Below are positions 1-14,200 of a stretch of 64,000 nt of DNA, one piece after another. The stretch's first letter is position 1. The number at the start of each line of letters is the position of its first letter. The position numbers and the translations under genes were made by a program. Source of the DNA: Lepidostoma basale (taxonomy: Eukaryota; Arthropoda; Insecta; Trichoptera; Lepidostomatidae); NCBI GenBank assembly GCA_022606425.2, contig JAHDVF020000742.1:1-64000 (forward strand). The letters are read 5' to 3'. The notes under the pieces were generated by a model. The model saw nothing but the letters and a program-made list of their open reading frames with translations, did not search any database and had not been told where the DNA came from.

Positions 1-497
1 TTTTATACTTTTCTTTAGTCCTATTAAGAAATCAACAACATTCCTCTTTGAATTTTTGTATTTTGAATAACTTTTCTCTATTATCATGATTTTTTTGTCT
101 TTTTTGTTTTGTATCTGTCACGTGTATTACACAGTTATTTATACGAGGTTAGTACTTGCTGTTTGTACTAAGTTCTTTAGTTACAAGTAAGTAAGTAAGT
201 GTAAAGTGTCAGAAACGATAGTGAGAGTAAAAACAAAGATCACTGACATCATCTACAGTGTAGCGAATGTGGTGATGGCCAGGTCACGAACATAAACGCT
301 CAGATGAAAAATGGACAAGAAGACTGCTAACTTGGCGATCATAGACTGTTAAGAGAATTCAATCTCAGTAGAAAAAATACAAAATTAGGGAACAAATAGG
401 GAACAAGAGGAACAAAACATATTTTAACGTGTAATTAATTAAAATTAATTTACTTATTGTTAATTCATTTAATTCATTCAAGCCAACCTTTCTCTAA
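1..497. other. Intron DNA left of the Harbinger element
   Basis: AT-rich intron of zip with a short (AAGT)n run near 184-200. No exon with plausible splice sites and myosin similarity was seen. Confidence 0.5.
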
Positions 498-827
498 GGG
501 TGCGGCCATACCGAAGCGCCTAGGTCGGCGGCTTAATTTGACCTGTCACACTTTAACGCCCGGCAATTTTAGCGCTGCGGTGTTCTTTTATGGTACTAAC
601 CCCCAATTATCTATGTAATAATATCCTTTGATTTCTGAACTGTCAAATTTTGGCGTATATTGCAAACTAACTCGAGACAAAAAATGCCATTGACTAAAGT
701 AATAGAAAAGCTGATTTTATCAGAATGTATCAATTTAAAATTTCGAAAATCACAAATTCGAACATGCTGGGTGCATGTAATAAATATGTCAAGAAATAGT
801 AATTGAGAATTTCAACTATTATATAAA

Positions 828-989
828 GAACTTCGCAAATATGATGAAAAAAAAATTTGGTATTTAAAAATGAAGCAGGACACATTCGATTTACTGTTAA
901 GGAAGTTAAAAGAGTCACTGCAAAAGCAGGATACACATTTCCGGTGTTCTATAACACCAGAGAAACAACTTGTTGTAACATTGAGGTAA
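828..989 (+). pseudogene. Harbinger transposase (HARBI1-like) N-terminal remnant
   Basis: The frame from 828 reads ELRKYDEKKIWYLKMKQDTF, then DLLLRKLKESLQKQDTHFR..ITPEKQLVVTLR and a stop. This matches the region before the first catalytic Asp of HARBI1-type nucleases (.F.RM...TFD.LL..V.P.I.KQDT..R..I.PE.RL..TLR). The catalytic DDE residues are missing. The stop sits in AG|GTAAAT, which could be an old splice donor. Confidence 0.6.
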
Positions 990-1103
990 ATTGAAACAAA
1001 TTTATTTACTGTAAATTATTTTAATTTTGATAATTTTACAAAACCTGTAAATAAAAACAATGTATACAAAAAAAATACAAATTTTGAAAATTATAACTAA
1101 CTA

Positions 1104-1160
1104 ACTAACCATCACGCCGCGCCGTTTCCCCGAAAGGGTAGACAGAAAGAATGGACTGCA
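1104..1160 (-). mobile_element. LINE-A 3' end fragment inside the Harbinger element
   Basis: On the + strand it reads (CTAA)n then CCATCACGCCG...CCCCGAAAGGGTAGACAGAAAGAATGGACTGC, the reverse complement of the LINE-A 3' tail seen many times in this window. Confidence 0.55.
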
Positions 1161-1927
1161 ACACTTTAATCGATGCTGCACTCCATTCTTCTCTTTTCGC
1201 CAACGCGAGAGACGCGGTGTGATGGGTAGCGAACCTCATCGCCACCAATAGGCATCTCCCGCGCACACTTCAATCATTCAACGTCTACATAATAAATCTA
1301 AAACAAATTATACAAAATACAATAATATAAAATAAAATAACACATAAAAATAATTTAACACATAATGTTCTTTTAGATGGTGCACTTGTCGTCAGCTGGA
1401 CGATCCGGACATTTGTGTTTATTTAATTTTTTCTTCCACTGTTATACTTTTAATTAGGCACTTAAAACAATCCAACACCAGCAAAAGCTTGAAATTTGAT
1501 TGAAGAATTTATTCAAATTGTCATTGGAACAAATGAAAAATTTATTTTTACACCTGTCAAAATTATTTTTATAAACGAAAAAACTTGTATTATTTTAACA
1601 TCAGAAGAGTGAAAACGTATTTCGTGTCACAAATAACTATCACAAAGTTATTTTAAACTGCGGACGATACGTGTAATCCCGAAAATCAGTCGATGACAAG
1701 AGCAGAAGAGCACGAAGTGGATAATTGCATTGCGCCGAAAGCTCGGAAAGCAGGCGGCTTGTGATCACCACATATTACGCCATACGTTGGTTCGCCAGGC
1801 GTCCCCCTAGCCTCCGACCTAGGCACTTCGGTGTGGCCGCACCCTTAAGTAACGTGTATTTTATATTTGTCTATTATCATTTCTTGTGGGTGGCAGAGAA
1901 CAATTCTAGTTCTTCCAATCAAATTTT

Positions 1928-2035
1928 TATAATAATAATAATAATATGCTAACTTTTAAAGCGCCGTTTTTGTGATGTAATCACCTCAAGGGCGCATTAA
2001 GACGTGTTTTAAATCTAAAAATCTAAATTTGACCC
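1928..2035 (-). mobile_element. LINE-B 3' tail fragment
   Basis: A (TAA)n run followed by GCGCCG..TTTTGTGATGTAATCACCTCAAGGGCGCATTAAGACGTG matches the copies at 46.26 kb and 51.24 kb. It is antisense to zip and ends about 55 bp before the acceptor at 2089. Confidence 0.6.
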
Positions 2036-2089
2036 CTTAACATTAGGTAGGCATATAAGAATTGTCTTAATGATGTGTTTGTCCCCCAG

Positions 2090-2252
2090 GGTTGGAGAAG
2101 TCCAAGCAGTCCCTGGAGGCGGAGAATGCGGATCTGGCGCAGGAGCTGCGTGGGGTTGCGGCGGCGCGTGCGGACGGGGAGCGCCGGAGGAAGCAGGCCG
2201 AGCAGCAGCTGCAGGAGCTCACCGCCCGCCTACAGGAGGTGGAGAGGGTCAA
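2090..2252 (+). CDS. zip: zip exon a (rod)
   Basis: The acceptor is a pyrimidine run then CAG at 2087-2089, and the donor is AA|GTCAGT at 2253. The exon encodes coiled coil beginning [19 protein letters not shown]. It ends after two bases of a Lys codon that the next exon completes. A LINE-B tail ends only about 55 bp upstream of the acceptor. Confidence 0.93.
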
Positions 2253-5200
2253 GTCAGTACACATTCCTATTTAACTATTCCCACTTGACTCTTGCTAAAC
2301 ACTTTTTTGTTCTACAACAGTTATTTTCTAAATCTGTACTGTGAATTACATTAGTATTATGCTGTTGAAATAAATACTTAATGTTTTATTTCATCATAAA
2401 AAATGAAAATAATAATTTATTTTTATTACTTACAATGAACTTCTACCAGGCACTGCTTCTCTTATCTTCCCCTCGGGAACAGACTTTTTTTATAAATACA
2501 ATCCCAACCCTAACTGGTCTTCCATTCCTTAACAATAATGTAAGACTTTATCATAAACCCTAAATCCCCCCTCGCCCTCTTTCGGAGGGACACTCCGGGC
2601 CATATATTTAGCCCCATCATAAAACAACTACCAAATCACATTCCAACAACGTTTCCTACAGATGTAAAAGGAATAGCCATTACAGCTTAACCTCTGTAAG
2701 CCAGAAGATCCAAGTCCAATTTTATTTTATCATAAAATTCGTATACATGGATACAATAAATATACGTGGCACAATCAATTCAATTGAATATTAGTCAACT
2801 ACGTGAGAACTCAATGTGTGTGCATGACACGATGTATAAATGTTGAGAAAGCGAGAGAAGTGTGTCAGGAATGAACAATTTGGCAGTTCAATCTTTCCCC
2901 CATTGGAGAGACAGCGTGATGATTTATTATTTGATTAGTTTTACATATTATATAGGGTGTCCCAAAATTTATGCAAGATTTGAATTTGCCGCCTTTTATG
3001 CAGTAAATTGTTGGCAACAATGAAAAAAAGCAATTTGGTAGCTGACAGTTTAGGGTTAGTAAAAATGGAGCGTTACACGATACAACAACGTGTTTTTATA
3101 ATTTAACCATATCTAAAAAATAATTAAATTTTGGGGGCTGCAGTTGGAATGTTTCATACAAAATATGATCGGAATAGTGTTTTAACTTCGTCGACTGTGA
3201 AGAGATTAATTGAAAAATTCAGGGAGACTGGATCAGTTGGAGACGCTAAACGCACTGGTCGTCCAAAAACAAGCCGTTCAAATGTCAATATCGACGAAGT
3301 GTGTGAGTGTTGGTGAAAATCCGTTTGTCTATACTCTCTCGTTTTGGTGATCAGAATTGGCCCCCTAGATCTTGTGATTTAACACCATTAGATTTCTTTT
3401 TATAAGGTTATTTGAAATTAAAGGTCTATGTCAACAAGCCCACAACCATCCGTGCATTACAGGAGAAAATTAAACGCTGCATCAACGAAATTCAGACATA
3501 TTTTTGCAAAATGGTAATGCAAATTATCGACAAAAAGTGCGTATGTGCCAGCAAAGCCGTGGAGGCCATTTGCCTACTGTGTTTTCTATTTAATTAAAAT
3601 CTTGCCCTAATTTTGGGACACCTATATAAGTACATATTTTAAGATAGATAAGTTGTTAACATTTTCAAATTTAAATTAATTTCTAAGAGATGGACCGGAT
3701 TAACATAAGTAATAACACAAATCACAATATTTGGTTACTCTCTGATATTTAAGTTTCGGATAATTTTTTTCATGGAATGGTTAGGTTTTGGAATGAGGTT
3801 TGATTATTGTGGTGGTTGTTCCAGGGCGGAGCTGCAAGACAAGTCGGTGCGACTGCAGACTGAGAGTGAGCTGGCGCTGCAGCAGCTGGAGGAGGCGGAG
3901 CTCAAGGCTTCCTCTGCCCTCAAGCAGGCCGGCACCACCGAAGCCCAGCTCTCTGAAGCGCAGGTATGTTCCATTTACTTTCTCAATACTACTAACTATT
4001 GAATGATTTTATCAAAAATGAAATTCATTTGAATATTAGTTGATTCAACACATTTCTAAAAACCCACAACTTCTTTGGTGATTTTAAAAAAGATTTTATT
4101 ATTTCATGTTTAGTACTTTCTCCTTAATTTTATTGAAAACATTTTTATTCATTTCATACCTTACCTAAATTTTTTACAATTTATTGTTGTTTGGTATATT
4201 CACAGAGCCTTTTGGAAGAAGAGACCAAACAAAAACTTGCCCTGCAAATGAAACTCAAACAGTTTGACAGCGAAAAGGAAGCGCTTCATGAACAACTGGA
4301 GGAAGAAGAGGAAGCCAAGAGAGCACTCGAGAAACAGGTATGCAGTTGAAACCACTTTTTTTTTTGTAAATTTGTCCCGACTAGAATGTCACATAGCTCG
4401 ACTATTTCATTTCAATATGCAAAAAGACAAATGAATTAAATGTTTTTGTGGTCATCAGGCGGTGGCACTTACCAGCCAATTGGCCGATGCCAAGAAGAAA
4501 GCTGAAGAAGAGGCAGAAGCCGCTGCCAGTCTTGATGAGCAGAGGAAGAGATTGGCCAAGGATATTGAGGCACTTATGAGACAGATCGAAGAACTCCAGC
4601 AGGCCAACGACAAACTGGACAAGAGTAAGTTTTATTATAAATTTAACAAGTTTTATTATTCCTATGGGAATCACCCGGGGCTTTCACTGCATCACTTCCA
4701 AGGGATCTTTGGGGGTTACCAGGGATCAGCAAAGAGGATCTGTTTTTGAGTTGTTATTCAGCATTGATATACATTGTAATTCCTTTTATTATTACTGTGA
4801 AACAAGTGATCGGCAAGATGCCTGCCACTACATTATTAGATCGTCACACTGAGATCACTTCAGAGTTTAAAAAATATGCAGCATAAATAAAAGAATACAT
4901 AATTAATACAAATGAAAATGTCGATTTTCTAGAAGTTTTATTATATTTTATGCTAATGAAATGTTTCGCCTGTCTAAGGCATTATCAAATGTCACACTCA
5001 CAAATGCTACATTTGATAATGCCTTGCGAAACATGTCATTCACATAAAATTGAATAAATCTTCTATAATAGAAAACAGTCGTTTTCATTTGTTAGTTAAT
5101 TAATTATTTAATATGGAGACATCATTGTTCAAGAAACAATAAATAAAATAATACATATTTTTTAAATTTTAGCCATTTACGTGAGTAGACGGCAAAAATT

Positions 5201-8200
5201 AAAAAAAATACTCACCTTAAGAGTCCTCTGACAATGTTATTTAGTCACGCATATGCATCTGACATTAACAATCAGATTATTGGTTATTTATATTTTATGG
5301 GATGTTTTAAATCAGTTGGATTATCGATCCATTTGAATCGTGCAGGGAGCATATTCCAGGCAGACGGATCTGCCACCGCGAAAGCTTGATCTCTGAAATT
5401 TGTGGAGGGGCTGTGTTTTGGCTCAATTAATCAAAGAATGAATATGTAATAACTACAAATATTTTTCAGGTAAGAAAAAGATTCAAGCAGAGTTGGAAGA
5501 CACCAACATTGAACTCGAAGCGCAGAGGGCTAAGGTTTTGGAATTGGAGAAGAAACAGAAGAGCTTTGATAAGGTATATAATTGGAACATATTTTCATAT
5601 TATTAGTTTATTTGGTAATACATTATAAAGTATCTAATTATTTGTGATTTATTGTAGGTGGTGGCCGAGGAAAGAGCAGTGGCAGAGAGGAACGCAGCGG
5701 AGAGAGATACGGCCGAGAGGGAAGCAAGAGAAAAGGAAACTCGCGTTCTCAGCCTCACTCGTGAGCTGGATGAGGCCAGCGAAAAGGTAATTTGAAATCA
5801 TTTCAGCTGGTGTAGTTCAACTGAATTGCTGCATTACCAAAACTGACAGAAACACACACCAATTCTTGTTAATTACTAGTATTTCTTGCTTGTTGTGAAA
5901 TCCAAAAAAATATATTTGTGATTTGATTCTTTGCACTAATCACTATAGTAACATGTCTGTACTTAATCCATATGCAATTATTTGCTGTAAATGGAATATG
6001 GCAGACACAAAATGATGTGAATAGATAATCATTTATTATTATTATATATTAGTATTAGTTATTAATAAATGGTAAGAGCAACAGGATGGTAAACACAACT
6101 ATTAGAGCCAGAACAGGAGTGTCGGACATCATCCTAAGAGTGGCAGCTCTAAAATGACCATGCTGCTCGCAGCTCTGACAATAGATTGACAAAATGCCTC
6201 TTTTGCTGGTGTCCAAGAACTGCGACTTGAAACTCTGGATATCCTTAACATCAATGGAGGGACGACATTAGCAAGACCGGCAGTACGACATGGATGTGTG
6301 TTGCCCAGGATCGATAGACATGGAAGCAGATGGAGGAGGCCCACGTCTTGGAGTGGACAGATACAGACTGACGATGATGATTTATTTTTTATTTATTCGC
6401 TTAGTATCTTAAATGGGTTAAGCTTGCCGTAAAACATTTTTAACTTTCTCAAATACTTATCTGGAATTTCTCAAAACAAATGTAATTCCATCAAGGCAAT
6501 CTGTAGCCAAAGTGGAATAATCAGATCATCCTACTAACTAACTAACCATCACGCCGTCTCTCCGAAGGGGTAGGCAGAAAGAATGGACTGCCACACTTTT
6601 CTTTCCTGACATATTTCTCTCGCTTCCTCAACATTCATACATCGTGTCATGCACGCCCGTTGATTTCTCTGACTCCTCACATGGCCGACATTCAATATTT
6701 GATTTATTTGATCGTGCCACGTTTTCCTTGGTTTTCCTCTATTTCTGGTTCCATTTACATCATTAACATATAATTTTTTTACCATTCCTTTTTCATTCAT
6801 TCTTTCCATATGTCCAAACCATCTTAATGATTCTTTCCATATGTCCAAACCATCTTAATGATCCTTTCATTATTTTGTTCATGACACCATCATTCGCACC
6901 GCATTCACTTCTTATATTTTCATTCAACACTCTATCATACACAGAGTATTCACACATTCGTCTAAGAGATCTCATTTCTACTGCATTTATTCTAATTTCA
7001 TCCTTCTTTTGCCAGTTCCATGCTTCGCTTCCATACATAAGGGTCGGTAGAAGAACACCATTGTGCACTGCCATTCTAGCTTTTTTGGATATGTTTTTGT
7101 TTGCGATGACAACTACTAAACATGTATATAAATATTGAGTAGTGTTATGTAGGTAATATTGACACGATTGTAAAATAAAATGGTGTTTGCAGGTTGAGGA
7201 ATTGGAGCGTGGCAAGCGATCGCTGCAGGTGGAGCTGGACGAGCTGGCCAACAGCCAAGGCACAGCGGATAAGAACGTGCACGAGCTGGAGAAGGCCAAG
7301 CGCTCGTTGGAGTCGCAGCTTGCTGAGCTGCGCGCCCAGAATGAGGAGATCGAGGATGAGCTACAGCTCATGGAGGACGCCAAGCTGCGCATGGACGTCA
7401 ACATGCAAGCCCTGCGCACACAGTTCGAGAGAGATGTTCAGGTTGGAATAACTTAGTCCCTAGATTATTTCATAAACACATATGATTGAATTTTTATGAA
7501 TCAACCACCGTTTAGTACATTGGCTTGAGTTTATTAATTAAGGCTTGTTTTGAAGGTATAGTGTCTTCAAAGCATGTTGAGATAATAAACTTATGTTGGT
7601 GAGACAAAACAACATTTGATTCATGAATGTAAGTTTATCAAAAATATATTATTGATATTAATGGTTCATTTGTAACACAACCCTTATCCATTTTTGGGTT
7701 TGTTTATCTCGACATGTATGTTTATTTATGTAAATTTTTATCCTTGTATTCATATTAGTGTTAGTGAAATGCATAAAACACATAAATATGTGTTTTAATA
7801 AGAATAACAATTATCAACTTCAAACTGGACCCAGATTTTATAATGTTTTTTAAATGAGAGCCATTAAATAGTTAACCTTTCCCTTACGGTGCTAAAATAA
7901 AAACGTGCGTTCCGGTGTAGGGTAGTCAGTACGCGTTAAAAAATTAGCGATTTTAAATCGGAAAAATAGGAACATTCATAGCTAATCCCCTTATATAATT
8001 ATAATTGAAGTCAAAAATTATAATAATTGAGATTTGATTGCTAAAAATATTAAAAACTATCTGGCAACGCTCACGGAACGGGCATAGACGCGCTCTGGTT
8101 GCAAGCCCGAATGCGACTGCCGCCGGCGCGGCGGGACAGCGAGAGTGAGAACATTAAGCAGAAACATATGCAAGAGTGAGATGCGAATATAGTGTCGCGT

Positions 8201-11200
8201 ACTTAGCGCTACGAATTTTGTTTCCGATGTTCACAAAATACCTCCGATGTACCCAATGAATTCTGATTACAATTATTTATTTTTTTAATCAATGCATAAA
8301 TATATTATGGAGGAATACCTAAAATCCTAACCTTGTATTTATTAAATGTATAGCGATATTGATGGTTATTAGAAGCAACGTGTAGAAGATACCCATCACA
8401 GGGAAGGGAGGGTTATAGAATTGTTTTTATTGCTTTGATACATTGATTTATTTTTATATATTTTATTTATCCAATATTCTTTTACGAACAGATTTTTGGG
8501 AATGTCGACTTTCAAATATGACATATGTAAATTTGTTGAGTTAATATTTGCGTGTATTGTCCAGGCCAAGGAGGAGCAAGCGGAAGAGAAGCGCCGTGGG
8601 CTGGTGAAGGCCCTTCGCGACCTGGAGGCTGAGCTGGAAGAGGAGAGGAAGCAGCGCGCTGCCGCCGTGGCCGCTCGCAAGAAGCTCGAGGCTGACCTCA
8701 AGGACTATGAGACCACCATCGAGATGCACAATAAGGTATTCTATAACATATTATCAAATAAGAAATAGCACATATTTCATTAGGGATTGATTCACTTCAA
8801 GAACACTCTGAATTTAAGAAACTGTTCTTGCATGTGAAAGTTTTTCTGAAATACCTACGATAGTGTACGACCAAGCGTAATACTGTCAAAGAAGCGTTTG
8901 TAGTATACACTCACACCTTTACAACGCCATATCGTATGATCATATGTGACCAATAATGAACGAGATATACTTAGTTAAAAAAAAGGGTGCGAAATACGAA
9001 ATTACTTTTTCCTCAACCTAATATAATATAGTATGTGATTTCGTAGTAGAAAACTAATAATTTATTATTGTCCAGGTGAAGGAAGATACCTTGAAGCAAC
9101 TGAAGAAGCTGCAGGCGCAGCTCAAGGATGCCGTGAGGGACGCGGAAGAGGCGAGACAGGGTCGCGAAGAGCAGGCTCAGGCCGCCAAGGATGCCGAGAG
9201 GAAGGTTCGATATCATAACCTAACTATTTTAACATCACTCTTAAAAAAATTCAATAGATTAATGTTTTTACAAGCTGGAAATGCTGGAATTTTAATGGAC
9301 ATGTTTTCTTCTTTGTATTTGATCTTGATGCATCTTCATACAATAACATTTTTTCAAATTGCTAAAAATAACTTAAAAGTTTAGTAATAAGAGTTAACCA
9401 TTTTTATGCATTGAATTTTACGTATAATGTTATATATTTTTTGTTTCTTCAACAATGACGTGAACCTCTTTATTTAAATAATTCACAAAAATGAAAATGT
9501 CTGTTTTCTAGAAGTTTTATTATTTTTTTATGGAAATTACAAGTCTCGCCTTGCTAAGGCATTTGATAATGTCTCAGAAAAGCGAATTATATTATTTCCA
9601 TAAAATATAATAAGACTTTTAGAAAACAAGCGTTTTCATTTGTATTAATATTAGTATTTAACACATATTATTAAGGATTAATTGTATCTCAATAGAGACG
9701 AAGATGTAATTTTTTTATTTTTTTTTGGAAACAGAATATGGTAGTCGAGGCGTTTACAGGACTTATGACCTGTAATTGATTGGGTTATGTATGTTAACAA
9801 TATTCCCCATTCCGCCCTTCTTATGACCACGAATTTATGAATTTTTGGAACTTGTATAATGCTACTATTTTTAAATAACTTCACATTTTGTAGGTCAATA
9901 ATCTACACTAGCGCCATCTATTAAGATAATTTGTAACCCGCAATGGGTAAAAATCCCGTATTTGTCTGCAAGTATTTGTATACATTAAAAAAAAAAAAAA
10001 AGTATTTTTAACTCAACATAACATACAACAGGTGAAGATCCTGGAGGCAGAGAACCTGCAGCTGGTGGAGGACCTGGCCAGCAGCGAAAGGGCGCGCCGC
10101 GCCGCCGAGACCGAGAGGGATGAGCTCACAGAGGAAATGATGAACTCCAGCAACAAGGTACAATGCTCTATCATAGAAATATTCTCACTGCTAATCCAAT
10201 ATATGTTATAATCTCGAAAATATGTCCTACCGTACTTATATAACCTTTCCCTTACGCTGCTAAAATAAAAACGCGCGTTCCTGTTTTGGGTAGCCAGTAA
10301 CCAATAAAAAATTTGCGATTTTAAATCGAAAAAATAAGAACATTCATAGCTAATCCCCTTAATTAATTATAATTGAAGTAAAAAATTATAATAATTGAGA
10401 TTTATTTGCTAAAAACATTTAAAAAAACATCTGGCAACGCTCACGGGACGGGCATAGGTCCACTCTGGTTGCAAGCCCGAGAGCTACTGCCGGGCAGTGA
10501 GAACATTGAGCTCCTTGCGCTTCCACAGTGAAGTATGCAAGAGTGAGATGCGAATATAGTGTCGCGCACTCAGCGCTACGAATTTAGTTTCCGATGTTCA
10601 CAAAATACCTCCGATGTACCTGATAAATTTAGATTATTATTAATATTATTTTTTTTAATCAATGCGTAAATATATTATGGAGGAATACCTAAATCTTGTA
10701 TTTATTATATTTATAGAGATATTGATGGTTATTAGAAGTGTAGAAGATATCCATCACAGGGAAGGGAGGGTTAAACAGCAAAACTTTTTCCTATCATACA
10801 CTGCATTTGAAATCTTAAAATTGAAAAAAAACATTTTGGGGTCGATGATGTGTTGATTTATTTTTCTGTTTATTTAAAAGCCATTTATTTTCAGGGTGTT
10901 CTGCTGTCAGACGAAAAGAAACGTTTGGATGCGAGAATCGCCTCGTTGGAGGAAGATTTAGAAGAGGAACAGTCCAATAATGAGATTTTACTTGACCGAA
11001 CAAGAAAATCTCAGGTAATAAATGTTTTTTTCGATACTTTGGTAATCTGATGTTATTATATTCATAAGGTTGTAATTTTTATTCTATATGAGTTTATTAT
11101 GAGATATCTAGTTGCAGCGATCTATATAATAAAGTTAAAAAACAGACTGATAAAGCCGCAGTTATCTCCGGATGTCTAAGGGACACTGTCTGGGTCAATA

Positions 11201-14200
11201 AGCATATGCTAATAGAAAGCAGAGTTAGAATTTATAAAACATGCATCAGGCCCATAATGACATACGGAATCGAAGCAAGAGCAGACACTGTCTGAACCAA
11301 ACATTTCTTAAGAGTAGCAGAAATGAGAACATTGCAACCTTTTCTGGAGAGAACCCTTAGAGATCTATCTAATACCCGATGAAGAAATTCGCAAATCATG
11401 CAAAATTGAAGACATAGTAAGATGGAGAAGGCAAAGAAGACAATTCTGGAGGGACCATATCGAGAAAATGGATCCAGCAAGAATTCCTAATATCGTGATG
11501 CACGAGACTCCAGAGGGCTGTCGACCACCAGGACGACCACCAAAGAGATGGGGAGAAGGCTGGTCGTCTTCATCACAGGAAGAAAGTTGATATCCTGCAT
11601 AAACATATCGCAAGATCGACAATCAGAAGAAGAAGAAGAGTTTATTATTATTTACTATGGTGGACATGTTTTGCTTTATTGCTACATCATCAAATAATGG
11701 CAAGAGTTATGCGTTAATTGATTCGTACCCTAGGTCCTCTAAGAATCTCCCATCTAGTCAAGTTGTCTATGGATCAGATTGTGTCCAGGTTGCTCCAATC
11801 GCTACTGTGTCGATGGCTTCCAATAAGTTCAGGCACCTGCATTTTCTCCACCATTCATTAAGTATTTATACTTGGAGTGCCCGCTACAGTAGTGTAGTGA
11901 AGTTTAGAAAACCATTACCCAATATAAGTCACAAGACTGAATATTGGTGGTTGAAAAGCAGGTGCTAGGTGTCGTTCACTTTTTACTGTGAGTACTCCTG
12001 GCTTTAAAAAGGGTTATTTCCATTAGAGTTAATACATTTTCTAAGAGAGAGACGGCTTGACTACAGTGGGTCAGTATTGCATTTGAACGGCCGTAACGTT
12101 GAAAGGGTATAAAAATTTAAATACCTCGGCAGCATACTAACGCAATCTCTTGACCCAGATGTAGAGAGTTTAATAAAATGAAATCACTCTTCTGCAATGA
12201 TAACGTAAACTTGAAACTCTGCCAGAGAATGATCAAATGCTTATGTGTGGTCTGTTTTATTGTACGGATGTGAAACGTGGACCTTGAAAGTTAACTCAAT
12301 GAACAGACTGGAAGCATTTGAAATGTGGCTCCATCGGCGAATGCTCAGAGTTCCCTGGACAGACATGGTTACCAATACTAAAGTCCTGAGGCGAGCTAGA
12401 GTTGACAGGGAACTGTTATCAACTATCAAGGTTCGAAAGATTTCACATCTGGGTCATATACTGCGTGGGGAAAAGTACCACTTTCTCCAACTGATATTGG
12501 AGGGGAAAATTGAGGGACGCCGAGGGCCCGGTAGGAGACAAATATCCTGGCTGCGAAACGTAAGGGAGTGGACCGGAATCCGTAGTGTGGAGGAGCTGTT
12601 CCAAGCGGCCCAGGACAGGGACAGGTTTGCCGAGGTGATCGCCAACGTTGGGGGGATCCGACAGGGCACTTGAAGAAGAAGAGAGACGGTTTATAATGAG
12701 ACAAAATTATATCAATTGCTCCATCCACCAGATTCACGTATGAAAATTGAAAACTTTTTCCAGTAAAAACTTATATTTTCCTGCATGAAACATACCAAGG
12801 TAACATTATGATCTGAAAGAAAGGACACAAGAAAGGGACACAAAAATCTAAAATAAACCTCGCATTAAATGTTATTAAATAGAATGTGTATGTTAACAAT
12901 ATAAGTGGAATAAGAAATAGAGTAAGACCGAGGACACAATCAAATATTAAATGACGGCAACATGACGGAGTCGGAGAAATCGATGTGCATGCATGACACG
13001 ATATATGAATGTTGAGCAAGTGGAGTAGTATGTCAGGAAAGAATAGCGTTGCGGTCCATTCTTGCGTGCGTGGTTGTTAGTTTTTTTTAATAGATCTCTT
13101 TTAATGTGAAGTTTTATATCATTGGCAAATACTTCAGAGACTGAAACAAAATTTATCGAAGTTGAATCTTTTAAAACCGTTGACCTTCAAATTTTAGAAC
13201 CAAATAGACCAGCTGACTGTTGAGCTGGCCACGGAGAGGAGCACCTCCCAGAAGATCGAGAATAGCAAGCTGGGACTGGAGAGGCAGAACAAGGAGCTGA
13301 AGACCAAACTCCAGGAGTTGGAGTCTGCGCAGCGCTCCAAGACAAAGGTAAACTGATCACACATTTCAGAGTTCCCTCGAAACCCCCTGAGATTGTAGAA
13401 TAAAGTATTTATGTTTATTTATTTTAGCTATTCATTTTAAAAATGCCATATTAAAATCTAATTATTTTCAAATTCTTCATTACTACAATTTAATTTAGTA
13501 TTTTTTGTTAATATTTTCCGGTTCTTGGAACGTCACTTGGACTTATGTGGTAGTTTCCCGTTGCTTTCCAAACTTTTTTTTTTGTATACAACAGGTTATT
13601 TGAACCCAATTAAATGTATATTTTTGATTTATGATCTTGATTTTTGAAATTGAATTTAGAATTTTTTATCTAATGGTAGTTTTGGTTTTGAAAACACTGA
13701 CTGACAATTGTGTAACTCATCTCCGCAGAGCACGATAGCCTCACTGGAGCAAAAGATCAGCAACTTGGAGGAGCAGGTGGACACGGAGAGTCGGGAACGC
13801 CTGGCGCAGCAGAAGCTCAACAGGAAGATGGACAAGAAGCTCAAGGAGCTCATCCTGCAGCTGGAAGACGAGCGCAGGAACACCGACCAGTTCAAGGAGC
13901 AAGTGGAGAAGGTACTGAATCACTTAATTATCGCAGCAACTTAGATGCACAATCAAATATTTGAATCTTTATTTTATTTTGATGTTCCAAGTTTTTTCCC
14001 ACCATAAGGGAATGAAAACATATTAACCCGTTAACCGGATATGATGGAATATTGCTTCATTCCAAGAAAGCAACAGTAGTGGCTATAACGAAATATTTGC
14101 CGAAAATCTTTTTTTTTTATAATGTTATAAATTATATTCTTACTGTTAATGGACGGAAAGAATGAATGAGAGAAGAATGGTTAAAAAGTTGTATAAAAAA

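Larger units (their letters stand above)
498..1844. mobile_element. PIF/Harbinger-type DNA transposon, internally degraded
   Basis: Imperfect terminal inverted repeats of about 35 bp bound the element. The left begins GGGTGCGGCCATACCGAAG at 498, and the right, reverse-complemented, begins GGGTGCGGCCACACCGAAG from 1844. The flanks are TAA on the left and TTA on the right, compatible with the TWA target preference of the superfamily although not identical. It carries a remnant of the HARBI1-like transposase N-terminus (828-989) and has a LINE-A tail inserted at about 1104-1160. It sits in a zip intron. Confidence 0.75.

Noticed and set aside
6827..7138. + strand frame of 103 codons ([17 protein letters not shown]..)
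   Set aside because: It is the antisense of LINE-A. The same antisense peptide recurs at 40795, 52890, 30360 and elsewhere only because LINE-A is repeated.
12426..12737. Minus-strand open frames opposite the RTE-like LINE
   Set aside because: They are shadows of the coherent + strand reverse-transcriptase C-terminus.
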